NCBI RefSeq assembly: GCF_000720485.1
Contig: NZ_JOAX01000007.1
Location: forward strand, 62,001-126,000
Origin: Streptomyces ochraceiscleroticus
GTDB lineage: Bacteria; Actinomycetota; Actinomycetes; Streptomycetales; Streptomycetaceae
Reading direction: 5' to 3'
Length of the DNA stretch: 64,000 nt
Below the pieces are notes generated by a model, which was given only the letters and a program-made list of their open reading frames with translations, ran no database searches and was not told the origin of the DNA. Of the stretch, positions 47,983 through 56,518 are shown one piece after another; the stretch's first letter is position 1; each line of letters begins with the position of its first letter. The translations under genes and the position numbers were made by a program.

Positions 47983-48033
47983 GCCGGGAAGACGGCGGTG
48001 CCGGGAAGACCGCCGTGTCGGGAAGACCGCGGC
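47983..48033 (+). repeat. Three tandem 17-bp repeats upstream of the flavoprotein gene
   Basis: Three units of the form G(C/T)CGGGAAGAC(G/C)GC(G/C)G(T/C) lie end to end, 22 bases before the flavoprotein start. The periodicity is clear by eye. They could be regulator sites or slippage products. Confidence 0.75.
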
Positions 48034-48055
48034 GCCCCGCATGGTTAGTAGAACC

Positions 48056-49150
48056 ATGAACTACACCAGCGGGACGCGAGAGGCCGAGGTCGTCGTGATC
48101 GGCGCAGGTCAGGCCGGTCTCGCCGCCGCCTTCCACCTGCGACGGCTGGGCTACGCACCGGACCAGGACTTCGTCGTACTCGACCACGCGCCGCGCCCGG
48201 GCGGCGCGTGGCAGTTCCGCTGGCCGACGCTCACGTACGGCAGGGTCCACGGCATGCACGCGCTCCCCGGCATGGAGCTGACGGGCGCCGACCCCGGCCG
48301 CCCCTCCGCAGAGGTGATCGGGAACTACTTCACGACGTACGAGGAGACCTTCGGCCTGCGGGTGCACCGGCCGGTACATGTCACGGCAGTACGTAAGGAG
48401 GGTGCCGAGCCCGGCGACCGACTGCTCGTCAAGTCCTCCGAAGGGATGTACGCGGCCCGGGCACTGGTGAACGCGACCGGGACCTGGGACCGTCCGTTCT
48501 GGCCGCACTTCCCTGGTCAGGAGCGGTTTCGCGGGCGTCTGCTGCACACCGCCGGTTACCGCGGCCCGCAGGAGTTCGCCGGGCAGCGGGTCGTCGTGGT
48601 CGGTGGCGGCACCTCCGCCGTACAGCATCTGATGGAGATCGCCGAGGTGGCGGCGGACACGGCCTGGGTGACCCGGCGGCCGCCGGCCTTCCGCGAGGGC
48701 CCCTTCGACGAGGAGCGCGGCCGCGCCGCTGTGGCCCTGGTCGAGGACCGCGTCCGCCAGGGCCTGCCGCCCCGCAGTGTGGTCTCGGTCACCGGCCTGC
48801 CGATGACCGACGCGATGCGGCGGGCCCGGGAGCGGGGCGTGCTCGTCCGCCGGCCGATGTTCGACCGCATCACGGAGGACGGCGTCCGCTGGGCCGACGG
48901 CAGCGCCTACCCGGCCGACGCCATCCTCCTCGCCACCGGTTTCCGCCCGGTCATCGACCACCTCGCCCCGCTGCGCCTCCGCGACCCCGGCGGCGGCATC
49001 CGCATGGACGGTACGCGTACGGTCCGCGATCCCCGCGTCCATCTCGTCGGCTACGGCCCCTCCGCCAGCACCATCGGCGCGAACCGGGCGGGGCGCGCCG
49101 CCGCGCGCGACATCCGGGAGCTGCTGGAACGCGAGCCGGTGGCCGTCTGA
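48056..49150 (+). CDS. FAD/NAD(P)-dependent oxidoreductase (flavin monooxygenase-like)
   Basis: A 364-aa protein from ATG 48056 (MNYTSGTREAEVVVIG); an ATG 15 bases upstream is also possible and neither has a ribosome site, so a leaderless transcript is likely. FAD site GAGQAGLAAAFHLRRLGY, second dinucleotide site VVVVGGGTSAVQHLMEIAEV, and LLATGFRPVIDHLAPL near the end are those of flavin-containing monooxygenases and thioredoxin-reductase-like proteins. It follows the sulfonate transporter on the same strand, but it is not an SsuD-type alkanesulfonate monooxygenase, and a link to sulfur use is only positional. Confidence 0.88.
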   Translation: MNYTSGTREAEVVVIGAGQAGLAAAFHLRRLGYAPDQDFVVLDHAPRPGGAWQFRWPTLTYGRVHGMHALPGMELTGADPGRPSAEVIGNYFTTYEETFGLRVHRPVHVTAVRKEGAEPGDRLLVKSSEGMYAARALVNATGTWDRPFWPHFPGQERFRGRLLHTAGYRGPQEFAGQRVVVVGGGTSAVQHLMEIAEVAADTAWVTRRPPAFREGPFDEERGRAAVALVEDRVRQGLPPRSVVSVTGLPMTDAMRRARERGVLVRRPMFDRITEDGVRWADGSAYPADAILLATGFRPVIDHLAPLRLRDPGGGIRMDGTRTVRDPRVHLVGYGPSASTIGANRAGRAAARDIRELLEREPVAV

Positions 49151-49173
49151 GGCGATTCAGCCGACAGCCGCGC

Positions 49174-49794
49174 TCACTCGAACCGCGTAGGGTCGCCCGC
49201 TCCCCGGCGGACGATCTCGGGCTCGCTCCCGGAGAAGTCGATGACCGTGGTCGGCTCGGTGCCGCAGTCGCCCGAGTCGATCACCGCGTCCACCACGTGG
49301 TCGAGCCGTTCCTTGATCTCCCAGCCCTGCGTCAGCGGTTCTTCCTCGTCGGGCAGGAGCAGGGTGCTGGAGAGCAGCGGCTCGCCCAGTTCGGCGAGCA
49401 GCGCCTGCGCGACGACGTGGTCGGGGATGCGGACGCCGACCGTCTTCTTCTTCGCATGCAGCAGCTTGCGCGGCACTTCCTTCGTCGCCGGGAGGATGAA
49501 GGTGTAACTGCCGGGCGTCGCGGCCTTGATGGCCCGGAACACATCGTTGTCGATCTGTACGAACTGGCCGAGCTGCGCGAAGTTCTGGCACACCAGCGTG
49601 AAGTGGTGGCGGTCGTCGAGGTTCCGGATGGACTTGATCCGGTCGATGCCGTCTCGGCTGCCGAGCTGGCAGCCGAGGGCGAAACAGGAGTCCGTCGGAT
49701 AGGCGACGAGCGCGCCCGAGCGGATGCTGTCGGCCACACTGCCGATGGTGCGCGGCTGCGGGTTTTCGGGGTGCACATCGAAGTACTTCGCCAT
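49174..49794 (-). CDS. Sua5/YciO/YrdC/YwlC family protein
   Basis: A 206-aa protein from ATG 49794 (MAKYFDVHPENPQPRTIGSV). The YrdC-type core is clear: SGALVAYPTDSCFALGCQLG, KSIRNLDDRHHFTLVC, PGSYTFILPATKEVPRKLL, and VGVRIPDHVVAQALL. The sequence is closer to YciO than to the essential Sua5/TsaC enzymes, with ATPTDS-like YPTDS and the RxxxxxxH pattern. YciO-like proteins may make threonylcarbamoyl-AMP weakly; role in the cell is unclear. It converges with the flavoprotein gene. Confidence 0.88.
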   Translation of the reverse strand: MAKYFDVHPENPQPRTIGSVADSIRSGALVAYPTDSCFALGCQLGSRDGIDRIKSIRNLDDRHHFTLVCQNFAQLGQFVQIDNDVFRAIKAATPGSYTFILPATKEVPRKLLHAKKKTVGVRIPDHVVAQALLAELGEPLLSSTLLLPDEEEPLTQGWEIKERLDHVVDAVIDSGDCGTEPTTVIDFSGSEPEIVRRGAGDPTRFE

Positions 49795-50054
49795 CCGTCG
49801 AGCGTAGGCGATGTTCGACCGGATCATCGAAAACGGGGCCGGTGGATCCGGCGGAGGCGGTCAGTGGATGTGTGCGCCGCCGTTGAAGGCAATGACGTCG
49901 GTGACGCTGCCGGCCCATCGGTGACGCTGCCGGCACGGCGCAGTCACGACCGTTCCACGGGAGAAACCGGCCGTCGGCGCGGTAGTGGCCGTGAGGTCCG
50001 TTCTCGGGGGTAGTCGGGAGGGGTGGGGCAGCCCACAGCGGAGAGGAGAGCGTC

Positions 50055-50297
50055 ATGGTGGTAGCGGTCATCGCTGTCGTGTGTGTACTCATGCTGGTTC
50101 TTGGGTTCGCCGTACCGAGGTTGTCCCGGGGCCCGCAGCGGGGCACGCAGAAGTCGCTCGGTGCGGGCGCGCATGGGGCAGGCAAGGCTCCCGGCATTGT
50201 GGGGCGACTGCTGAGCGCGCCGTTCCGCAGCAGCAACCGGGCGGTGGGGAAAAGCGGTCGCACCGGCCGTAAGGGCCGTTCCCGTATGCCCTTCTGA
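50055..50297 (+). CDS. Small single-TM basic protein (DUF6411-like)
   Basis: An 80-aa protein from ATG 50055 behind GGAGAGGAG. Residues 1-22 (VVAVIAVVCVLMLVLGFAVP) form one membrane segment; the rest is Gly/Arg/Ser-rich and basic (RGTQKSLGAGAHGAGKAPG, SSNRAVGKSGRTGRKGRS). It resembles the small Streptomyces family I remember as DUF6411, of unknown function. A short direct repeat (CGGTGACGCTGCCGGC twice at 49901-49937) lies upstream. It converges with the GH20 gene. Confidence 0.75.
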   Translation: MVVAVIAVVCVLMLVLGFAVPRLSRGPQRGTQKSLGAGAHGAGKAPGIVGRLLSAPFRSSNRAVGKSGRTGRKGRSRMPF

Positions 50298-50336
50298 GGT
50301 GCGCCGGTGCGTCAGGTCGTACAGCGGTGCCGGGTG

Positions 50337-51968
50337 TCACACCTCCGGCGGGGCGCCCTCGGTCGGGCGGCCGAGAACGCCGGGGCGGCGCTGGCGGGGC
50401 AGCGGGCCGCCGGGTGGGCGGTAGTCGACGCCCAGGGCGTCGAGGCGGGCGTAGTGGTCGGCCATCCGCGCCTCGAAGGCCGGGTAGTCCCGTTCCGCGG
50501 GCGCCGGCAGCGAGGACCAGGCGACCTCGGCGAACGCGGCGAGCCGGGGGAAGACCTGGTAGTCGACGCGGGAGCGGTTCTGCATGACCTCGGTCCAGAC
50601 GTTGGCCTGGGTGCCGAGGATGTGCCCGGCGGCCTCGGGGGAAAGGCCGGGCGGTACGGGGTCGAAGCGGTAGACGTCCTCCAGTGTGCGTACGTAGCCG
50701 ATGGGCATCGGCTCGTCGGGGCCGCCGTGCTGGCGGTGGTCCAGGTACACCTGCTGCTCCGGGCACATCACGACGTCGTGCCCGGCCTCGGCGGCGGCGA
50801 TGCCGCCCCCGTAGCCGCGCCAGGAGGAGACCGCGGCGCCTTCGGCGAGGCCGCCCTCCAGGATCTCGTCCCAGCCGATGAGGCGCCGGCCGCGCACGGT
50901 CAGCCAGCGGTCGAAGTGGCGGATGAACCAGGACTGGAGTCCGTCCTCGTCGGCCAGGCCCAGCTCCGCGATCCGGGCCTGTGCGGCCGGCGACCGGTGC
51001 CACTGGTCCTTGGGGCACTCGTCGCCGCCGATGTGCACGAACGGTGAGACGTGGGGCGGGAAGAGCTCCAGTACCTCGGTCAGGACGTCCTCGTAGAAGC
51101 GGAGGGTGGCGTCCGTGGGGGCGAGGATGTGGGGGCTGACGCCCCAGTTGTCCCACACCTCCAGCGCGGCGGTGTCGACCACGTCGGTGTTGCCGAGCCA
51201 GGGATAGGCGGCGATGGCGGCCTGGGAGTGCCCGGGGATGTCGATCTCGGGGACGACGCGGATGTGCCGCTCGGCGGCATACGCGACGATCTCCCGGATG
51301 TCGTCGTGGGTGTAGTACCCGCCGTACGGCGTCTCGTCCCACAGCTCCGACGCGCGGTGGCCGTACTTGGTACGTGGCCGCCAGGAGCCGACCTCGGTGA
51401 GGCGCGGGTGGCGCTTGATCTCGATGCGCCAGCCCTGGTCGTCGGTGAGGTGAAAGTGGAAGACGTTCAGCTTGTGCGCGGCGAGCAGGTCGAGGTAGCG
51501 CAGCACGTCGTCCTTGGGGAGGAAGTGCCGGGCGACGTCGAGCATCATGCCGCGCCAGGAGAAGCGGGGGCCGTCCTCGATGCGTACGGCGGGCAGGTCC
51601 CAGGTGCCCTCGGGATGGAGGGGTGCGCGGCGGAAGGCGTCGGCGCCGAGGAGCTGACGCAGGGTCTGGGCGCCCCAGAAGACGCCGGCCGGGCCACCGC
51701 CGGTGATCCGTACGGCGCCTCCGGTGCTGTCGAGCCGGTAGCCCTCGGGCGGCAGTTCGGGGGCGGTGGTGAGTGTGATGGTGCCGGGCGCGTCGGCGGG
51801 GCCCGGCGGGAGCGCCAGTCCCAGCGCGGCGCCCAGCGTGCCGCGCAGCCACCGCTCGGTGGTCTCGGTGCCGGGGCCGGCCGCAAGCGTGGTGGACGCG
51901 TCCAGGACACAGCCGGCACCGTCGCCGACGTCCACGTGCATGGGGACGGGGATCAGTTGGGCGTTCAT
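50337..51968 (-). CDS. GH20 beta-N-acetylhexosaminidase (cytoplasmic, in sugar ABC operon)
   Basis: A 543-aa protein starting MNAQLIPVPMHVDVGDG, four bases after the permease gene. An N-terminal GH20b domain (1-125) is followed by the (beta/alpha)8 barrel with LNVFHFHLTDDQGWRIEI, VPEIDIPGHSQAAIAAYP and the catalytic Asp-Glu pair in HIGGDECPKDQW near 320. No signal peptide, so it should split imported chitobiose or GlcNAc-oligosaccharides in the cytoplasm. Last gene of a four-gene transport operon, comparable to dasABC-dasD of Streptomyces. Confidence 0.93.
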   Translation of the reverse strand: MNAQLIPVPMHVDVGDGAGCVLDASTTLAAGPGTETTERWLRGTLGAALGLALPPGPADAPGTITLTTAPELPPEGYRLDSTGGAVRITGGGPAGVFWGAQTLRQLLGADAFRRAPLHPEGTWDLPAVRIEDGPRFSWRGMMLDVARHFLPKDDVLRYLDLLAAHKLNVFHFHLTDDQGWRIEIKRHPRLTEVGSWRPRTKYGHRASELWDETPYGGYYTHDDIREIVAYAAERHIRVVPEIDIPGHSQAAIAAYPWLGNTDVVDTAALEVWDNWGVSPHILAPTDATLRFYEDVLTEVLELFPPHVSPFVHIGGDECPKDQWHRSPAAQARIAELGLADEDGLQSWFIRHFDRWLTVRGRRLIGWDEILEGGLAEGAAVSSWRGYGGGIAAAEAGHDVVMCPEQQVYLDHRQHGGPDEPMPIGYVRTLEDVYRFDPVPPGLSPEAAGHILGTQANVWTEVMQNRSRVDYQVFPRLAAFAEVAWSSLPAPAERDYPAFEARMADHYARLDALGVDYRPPGGPLPRQRRPGVLGRPTEGAPPEV

Positions 51969-51972
51969 GACA

Positions 51973-52821
51973 TCAGTCCTTCACCGCGCCGCCGAGTCCG
52001 GAGACCAGGCGTCGCTGTACGAGTACGAAGAAGACCAGGACGGGGACGGTCATCACCGTGGAGGCGGCCATGATCCCTCCCCAGTCGTTCTCGTCGGGCT
52101 TGAAGAAGACGAGCAGTGCCATGGGCAGGGTGGACTGCGAGGTGTCGCTGATGAGGAAGGACTTGGCGAACAGGAAGTCGTTCCAGGTGGAGATGAAGGA
52201 GAAGACGCTGGTCGCGGCGAGGCCGGGGAAGACCAGCGGGAAGAGGATCTGCCACAGGAAGCGGGTGCGGCTCGCGCCGTCGATCGCGGCCTGCTCCTCC
52301 AGCGCCTCCGGTACCGCCTTGACGAAGCCGCGCAGCATCCAGATGGCGAACGGCAGTGAGAAGGCGAGGTGCGGCAGGATCAGCGAGCCGAGGGTGTTGA
52401 GCTGCCCGGCGTCCCGCATGAGGAAGAACAGCGGGATGGTGAGCGCCTCGACCGGCACCATCTGCGCGACCAGGAACATGACCAGCAGGGTGGTGCGGAA
52501 CCGGAAGCGGAAGCGGGTGACCGCGGTGGCGGCCAGGAAGGCGATCAGCGCCGAGGCGATGACGACCGTACCCGCCACGATCAGGCTGTTGAGGAAGTAC
52601 CGGCCGAAGTCCTGCTGCTCGAAGACGCGGCGGAAGGCGTCGAGGGAGGGAGCGAGGGTCCAGGGGCGTGGGTCGGTGGACTGGATCTCGGCCGCGGGTT
52701 TGAGGGCGGAGAGGACCATCCAGTACAGCGGGAAGGCGACGAGGACGGCGATGGCCACGGCTGCGGCCTCGGCCGCCAGCCGCCCGGGCCGCCGGATGCC
52801 AATGGCATTGAGCAGGCTCAC
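51973..52821 (-). CDS. Carbohydrate ABC transporter permease (MalG/DasC/NgcG type)
   Basis: A 282-aa membrane protein. Start at GTG 52821 (VSLLNAIGIRRPGR) behind GGGAGGA, overlapping the upstream stop in GTGA; the longer frame upstream is a shadow. Six helices, with the CUT1 EAA loop VPEALEEQAAIDGASRTRFL near 195 and P-rich WTLAPSLDAFRRVF at the external loop. Works with the next permease, the binding protein and a multi-sugar ATPase (MsiK-type) encoded elsewhere; no ATPase is present here. Confidence 0.9.
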   Translation of the reverse strand: MSLLNAIGIRRPGRLAAEAAAVAIAVLVAFPLYWMVLSALKPAAEIQSTDPRPWTLAPSLDAFRRVFEQQDFGRYFLNSLIVAGTVVIASALIAFLAATAVTRFRFRFRTTLLVMFLVAQMVPVEALTIPLFFLMRDAGQLNTLGSLILPHLAFSLPFAIWMLRGFVKAVPEALEEQAAIDGASRTRFLWQILFPLVFPGLAATSVFSFISTWNDFLFAKSFLISDTSQSTLPMALLVFFKPDENDWGGIMAASTVMTVPVLVFFVLVQRRLVSGLGGAVKD

Positions 52822-53711
52822 AGTTCCTCCCCCTGGCGCCGCACGATGCGCAGGTACACCAGCGTCACGGCCAGCAGGATCAGCAGCATGACGACGCCGA
52901 TGGCCGAGCCGAGGCTGTACTGCGAGGAGGCGAACGCCTTCTGGTACGCGTACACATTGAGCACGAGGTTCTGTCCGGCGATGCCGCCACCGCCCGTCAT
53001 CACATAGATCTGGGTGAAGACCTTGAAGTCCCAGATGACCGACTGGATGGTGACGACGACGAGGATCGGCCGGAGGATCGGTGCCAGGACCGAGCGCCAG
53101 GTGCGCCACTGCGAGGCGCCGTCGAGCGCGGCCGCCTCCAGTACTTCGGCGGGGACGGCGCGGATACCCGCGTACACGGTCACCATCACGAACGGGAACG
53201 AGCACCAGACGACTTCGAGGAGGACCAGGGCGAACGCACTGTACTGGCCGTACGTCCAGGAGAAGTCGCCGAGTCCGAGCACCCTGTTGACGGGCCCGTA
53301 GTCGGGGTCGAAGAGGAAGACCCAGACCGTGGAGCCGGTGATGGCGGGGGTGGCCCAGGCGCCGAGCGCGGCCATCATCAGGACGAGCCGGGGCAGCGCG
53401 CGGACGCGGGTCAGCAGGACGGCGAGCGCGCAGCCGACCAGGAGGGTGGCGAGCACGCAGGCGGCGGCGAAGAGCACGGTGGCGAGGAGCACCCGCCAGA
53501 ACTCAGCGTCGCCGAACAGCGCCGCGTAGTTGCCGAACCCCTGGAACGAGGTCGGCTCCCCGCCGCTGACCTGGGCCTGGGTGTACTCCAGGAAGGAGAT
53601 CAGGCCGAGCTGGTAGATCGGGTAGACGAGCAGTCCGGCGAGGAGGACGAGCGCGGGCAGCAGGTAGAGCCAGGGCGTCCAGCGGGAGCGGCGCAGGGCG
53701 GTCGAGGTCAA
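52818..53711 (-). CDS. Carbohydrate ABC transporter permease (MalF/DasB/NgcF type)
   Basis: A 297-aa protein from ATG 53711 (MTSTALRRSRWTPWLYLLPA), ten bases after the binding-protein gene. Six membrane helices and the EAA loop VPAEVLEAAALDGASQWRTW near 200. The N-terminal WLYLLPALVLLAGLLVYPIY and FGNYAALFGDAEFWRVL are typical of CUT1 permeases. Overlaps the partner permease by 4 nt. Confidence 0.9.
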   Translation of the reverse strand: MTSTALRRSRWTPWLYLLPALVLLAGLLVYPIYQLGLISFLEYTQAQVSGGEPTSFQGFGNYAALFGDAEFWRVLLATVLFAAACVLATLLVGCALAVLLTRVRALPRLVLMMAALGAWATPAITGSTVWVFLFDPDYGPVNRVLGLGDFSWTYGQYSAFALVLLEVVWCSFPFVMVTVYAGIRAVPAEVLEAAALDGASQWRTWRSVLAPILRPILVVVTIQSVIWDFKVFTQIYVMTGGGGIAGQNLVLNVYAYQKAFASSQYSLGSAIGVVMLLILLAVTLVYLRIVRRQGEEL

Positions 53712-53721
53712 GGGGCGGCCC

Positions 53722-55026
53722 TCACCGGGCGGCGGAGAACGCGGCGTCCATCTTCTTCGCCGCGTCGTCGGACGCCCGGTCCACGCTCTTCCGGCCGCTG
53801 ACGATCTCCTGGTACATGGTCGGAAGGATCAGCGAGGCGTCGATCTGTCCCCAGGCCGGCGAGGCGGGGACGAACTTGGCGCCGGCGTCCAGGGTCTTGA
53901 CGAACGGCGCGACATACGGCTGCTTCTTCGCGGCCTCGTCCAGCACGTCTCTGTAGGTCGGCAGGAAGCCCATCGCGTCGAAGAGTCCCCGCTGCGATTG
54001 TTTGCCGGTCAGCGACTTCATGAGGGCCACCGCGAGGGTGCGGTGCGAGGTGCTCTTCAGGACGCCGATGTTGTTGCCGCCCGCGAAGGCCGGGGCGATC
54101 GATCCCTTCTTCACGCCGGGCAGCGGGACGACCGCGTACTTGCCCTTGGCCTTGCTCGCCTCGACGGCGGCGTGGCTGAAGTCGCCGCCGATCGCCATGG
54201 CCGCCTTGCCCGAGGTGAAGGCGGTGACGGTGGCGTTGCCGCCCATGGAGGCGCACTTGTCGGCCGGGCAGTTGGCGTCGCCGAAGAGAGAGGCGTATGT
54301 CTCGATGCCCTTGCGGGCCTTCGGAGTGTTGACGGCGGCCCGGTAGGTGTTGCCGCGCTGTACGGCGAGTTCGCCGCCCTGGGCCCAGAGGAAGGGCAGG
54401 GCGCCGTAGGTGTACGCGCCGCCGACCGCGAGGCCGTAGAGGCCGGGCCGGGCCTGGTGGATCTTCTTCGCGGCGGCGACCAGCTCGGCCTGGGACTCGG
54501 GCGGGTCGATGCCCAGGTCTTTGAGGACGTCGGTGCGGTAGTACAGCGCGCGCACGCCCACGAAGAGCGGCGCGCCGTAGACCTTGCCGCCGACGGTCAC
54601 GGACTGCTTGGCGGTGGGGTCGGTGTCCTTCGCCTCGTCCCAGGCGGTGTACTCCGCGGTGACGTCGGCGAGGCCGCCGTCCTTGACGTAGCCCGCGGTG
54701 TCGGTGTTGCCGTACTCGATGAGGTCCGGCGCGCTCGCGGGGTCGTTGAAGGCGGCCTTGATGCGCTGGGCGCGGGTGTCGACCGGGATGTACTCGACCT
54801 CTACGTCGGAGCCCTTGTGCCGCTTCTCAAATGCGGCGACGGCCGCGTCGACGACCTTCTCCTTGGGGTTGTTGCCGACCTCCCGGAACAGCCACACGCG
54901 CAGCGTCCCGCTCTTCTCGTCCTTGGTCCCGCCGCCCGCCGAGGTCTGCGGAGCGCAGCCGGTGACGGCGAGGCCGGCGAGCACAAGTCCCGCCAGTGGA
55001 GCGGCTATTCGGGCATACGCGGTCAT
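53722..55026 (-). CDS. Sugar ABC transporter substrate-binding lipoprotein
   Basis: A 434-aa type I/II binding protein. ATG 55026 (MTAYARIAAPLAGLVLAGLA) is preferred because TAGGGA lies at the right distance; another ATG is two codons upstream. Lipobox LAVTGC with Cys at about 24. The body has LRVWLFREVGNNPKEKVVDA, FNDPASAPDLIEYGNTDTAG and ALYYRTDVLKDLGIDPPES, as in CUT1 sugar-binding proteins (NgcE/DasA-like). First gene of the operon ending in the GH20 enzyme. Substrate probably chitobiose or a GlcNAc-oligosaccharide. Confidence 0.9.
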   Translation of the reverse strand: MTAYARIAAPLAGLVLAGLAVTGCAPQTSAGGGTKDEKSGTLRVWLFREVGNNPKEKVVDAAVAAFEKRHKGSDVEVEYIPVDTRAQRIKAAFNDPASAPDLIEYGNTDTAGYVKDGGLADVTAEYTAWDEAKDTDPTAKQSVTVGGKVYGAPLFVGVRALYYRTDVLKDLGIDPPESQAELVAAAKKIHQARPGLYGLAVGGAYTYGALPFLWAQGGELAVQRGNTYRAAVNTPKARKGIETYASLFGDANCPADKCASMGGNATVTAFTSGKAAMAIGGDFSHAAVEASKAKGKYAVVPLPGVKKGSIAPAFAGGNNIGVLKSTSHRTLAVALMKSLTGKQSQRGLFDAMGFLPTYRDVLDEAAKKQPYVAPFVKTLDAGAKFVPASPAWGQIDASLILPTMYQEIVSGRKSVDRASDDAAKKMDAAFSAAR

Positions 55027-55050
55027 CGGCATCCCTACAGATCGAGCGTA

Positions 55051-55066
55051 GCAACACGCATGTTGC
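55051..55066. promoter_or_regulatory. 16-bp palindrome in the sugar-ABC promoter
   Basis: GCAACACGCATGTTGC is a perfect inverted repeat (6-4-6), 25 bases upstream of the binding-protein start, and is followed by an overlapping TGTTGCAACA. The position suits a repressor site over the promoter; the TTGCAA core is reminiscent of LacI-type operators. The regulator is not encoded next to it. Confidence 0.55.
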
Positions 55067-55134
55067 AACATACGCAATGGACGTTTCGCTCTGCACAACT
55101 GGCGGGATCATAAGCGCGCCGAAGAACGCCGACA

Positions 55135-55150
55135 AGTGGTCTGTACCACT
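55135..55150. promoter_or_regulatory. DasR-like operator (dre)
   Basis: AGTGGTCTGTACCACT matches 14 of 16 positions of the dre consensus A(C/G)TGGTCTAGACCA(C/G)T bound by the GlcNAc-responsive GntR regulator DasR. It lies 109 bp upstream of the sugar-binding-protein start and 100 bp upstream of the P450 start. The linked GH20/ABC operon fits a DasR target. Confidence 0.65.
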
Positions 55151-55191
55151 CAACTGGCGTTCAGTATCGGCCAATCGAACTTAAGGCGATT

Positions 55192-55215
55192 GTCTTAGTA
55201 AGACGCGCGTCTTAC
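55192..55215. promoter_or_regulatory. Nested TetR-type operator upstream of the P450 operon
   Basis: GTAAGACGCGCGTCTTAC (55198-55215) is a perfect 18-bp palindrome, and GTCTTAGTAAGAC (55192-55204) is a second palindrome sharing its left arm, giving three GTCTTA half-sites. It lies 35 bp before the P450 ATG, covering the expected promoter or leader. The TetR gene at the end of the same operon is the likely ligand-controlled repressor. Confidence 0.7.
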
Positions 55216-55250
55216 GGTGGCCCGGACGCCGACGCCCGGAGGAGCCCCCC

Positions 55251-56474
55251 ATGACCGACGAGGCCACACCGATCCCCGACTACCCGTTCGCCCAGCCCCA
55301 CGTGCTGGAGCCGCCGCAGGAATGGGCGGAGAACCGCGCGAAGTGCCCGGTGGCGCACGTGCGGATGCCCAGCGGCGACGTCGTCGGGCTGCTGACCGGA
55401 TACGACGAGGTCCGCACCCTGCTGGCCGACCCGCGCTTCAGCCGCAACCTCGCGCGGGAAGGCGGGGCGCGGCTGTCGAACACGGAGGACGGCGGCATGT
55501 TCAGCCGGCGCAACCCCGGCGCCACGGACATCCAGGAGGGCCCGGGTCACCAGCGCTGGCGCCGGCTGCTCAGCCGCGCCTTCACGGTGAAGAAGATGGA
55601 GGCGTGGCGGCAGCGCATCCAGGGCATGGCCGACGAGCTGGTGGACGCCATGATGGCCGGGGGCTCGCCCGCCGACCTCCGGACGGCCCTCGCGCTGCCG
55701 CTGCCGGTCCAGGTCATCTGTGCCCTGCTGGGCGCGCCGAGCGAGGACCAGGAGAAGTTCGCGTACTGGTCGGAGGTGGCGCTGACGCTGACCAAGTACA
55801 CGCAGGAGGAGGTCGACACGGCGCAGCAGGCGTTCCTGGACTACGCCTCGGACCTGGTCGAGCAGAAGCGCGCGCACCCGGGCGACGATCTGCTCAGCGA
55901 GCTGACCCTGATCTCGGACAGCGAGGACGGCCGGCTCAGCCACGACGAGCTGGTCTCCACGGCGCGGGGACTGCTGCTGGCCGGGCACGAGACCACCTCG
56001 AACATGATCCTGAAGATGACGGCGCTGCTGCTGGCCGAACGGGAGCGCTACGAGGCGGTGGTCGCCGATCCCGAGCTGATCAGGGGCACGGTGGAGGAGT
56101 CCCTGCGGATGGACCCCCTCGCGGGCGTCGGCATCCCCCGGTTCATCACGGAGGACACCGAGGTCGGCGGGGTACCGGTCGGCGCGGGCAGCAACCTGCT
56201 GGTCAACATGGCGGCCGCCAACCGGGACGCGCGCAAGTTCCCCGAGCCGGACCGGTTCGACCCGCTCCGCGAGAACAACAGCCAGCACGTCACCTTCGGC
56301 GCGGGTCCGCACTTCTGCGTCGGCCAGACGCTGGCCCGGGTGGAACTGCAGGTCGTCCTGGGCACGTTCGCCAGGCGGCTGCCGGGCCTGCGGCTGCGGG
56401 ACAAGCCGGAGGAGCTGCGCCCCCGTGACGGCGTCGCGGCCGGCGGTCTGCAGGAGCTGTGGGTCACCTGGTAA
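55251..56474 (+). CDS. Cytochrome P450
   Basis: A 407-aa soluble bacterial P450 from ATG 55251 behind GGAG. I-helix LLLAGHETTSNMI near 245 with the oxygen-activating AGHETT, K-helix EESLRMD (ExxR) near 285, and the heme loop FGAGPHFCVGQTLARVEL with the Cys ligand near 355. Meander and beta regions are complete and length is normal. It is followed by a 3Fe-4S ferredoxin gene 44 bases on, its probable electron donor, and by a TetR gene. Substrate unknown; it could act on the product of the neighbouring PKS-NRPS, but it is transcribed in the opposite direction. Confidence 0.95.
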   Translation: MTDEATPIPDYPFAQPHVLEPPQEWAENRAKCPVAHVRMPSGDVVGLLTGYDEVRTLLADPRFSRNLAREGGARLSNTEDGGMFSRRNPGATDIQEGPGHQRWRRLLSRAFTVKKMEAWRQRIQGMADELVDAMMAGGSPADLRTALALPLPVQVICALLGAPSEDQEKFAYWSEVALTLTKYTQEEVDTAQQAFLDYASDLVEQKRAHPGDDLLSELTLISDSEDGRLSHDELVSTARGLLLAGHETTSNMILKMTALLLAERERYEAVVADPELIRGTVEESLRMDPLAGVGIPRFITEDTEVGGVPVGAGSNLLVNMAAANRDARKFPEPDRFDPLRENNSQHVTFGAGPHFCVGQTLARVELQVVLGTFARRLPGLRLRDKPEELRPRDGVAAGGLQELWVTW

Positions 56475-56518
56475 AGGACGCGGCGGAGCACCGGGACGGC
56501 GGGGAACGAGGAGGTAGC

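Noticed and set aside
48056..49150. Flavoprotein as SsuD-type sulfonate monooxygenase
   Set aside because: SsuD is an FMN-dependent luciferase-like barrel; this protein has two Rossmann dinucleotide sites and belongs to a different family.
51973..53205. 410-aa reading of the MalG-type permease
   Set aside because: The extra N-terminus is a shadow of the MalF-type gene; GTG 52821 behind GGGAGGA fits the family length.
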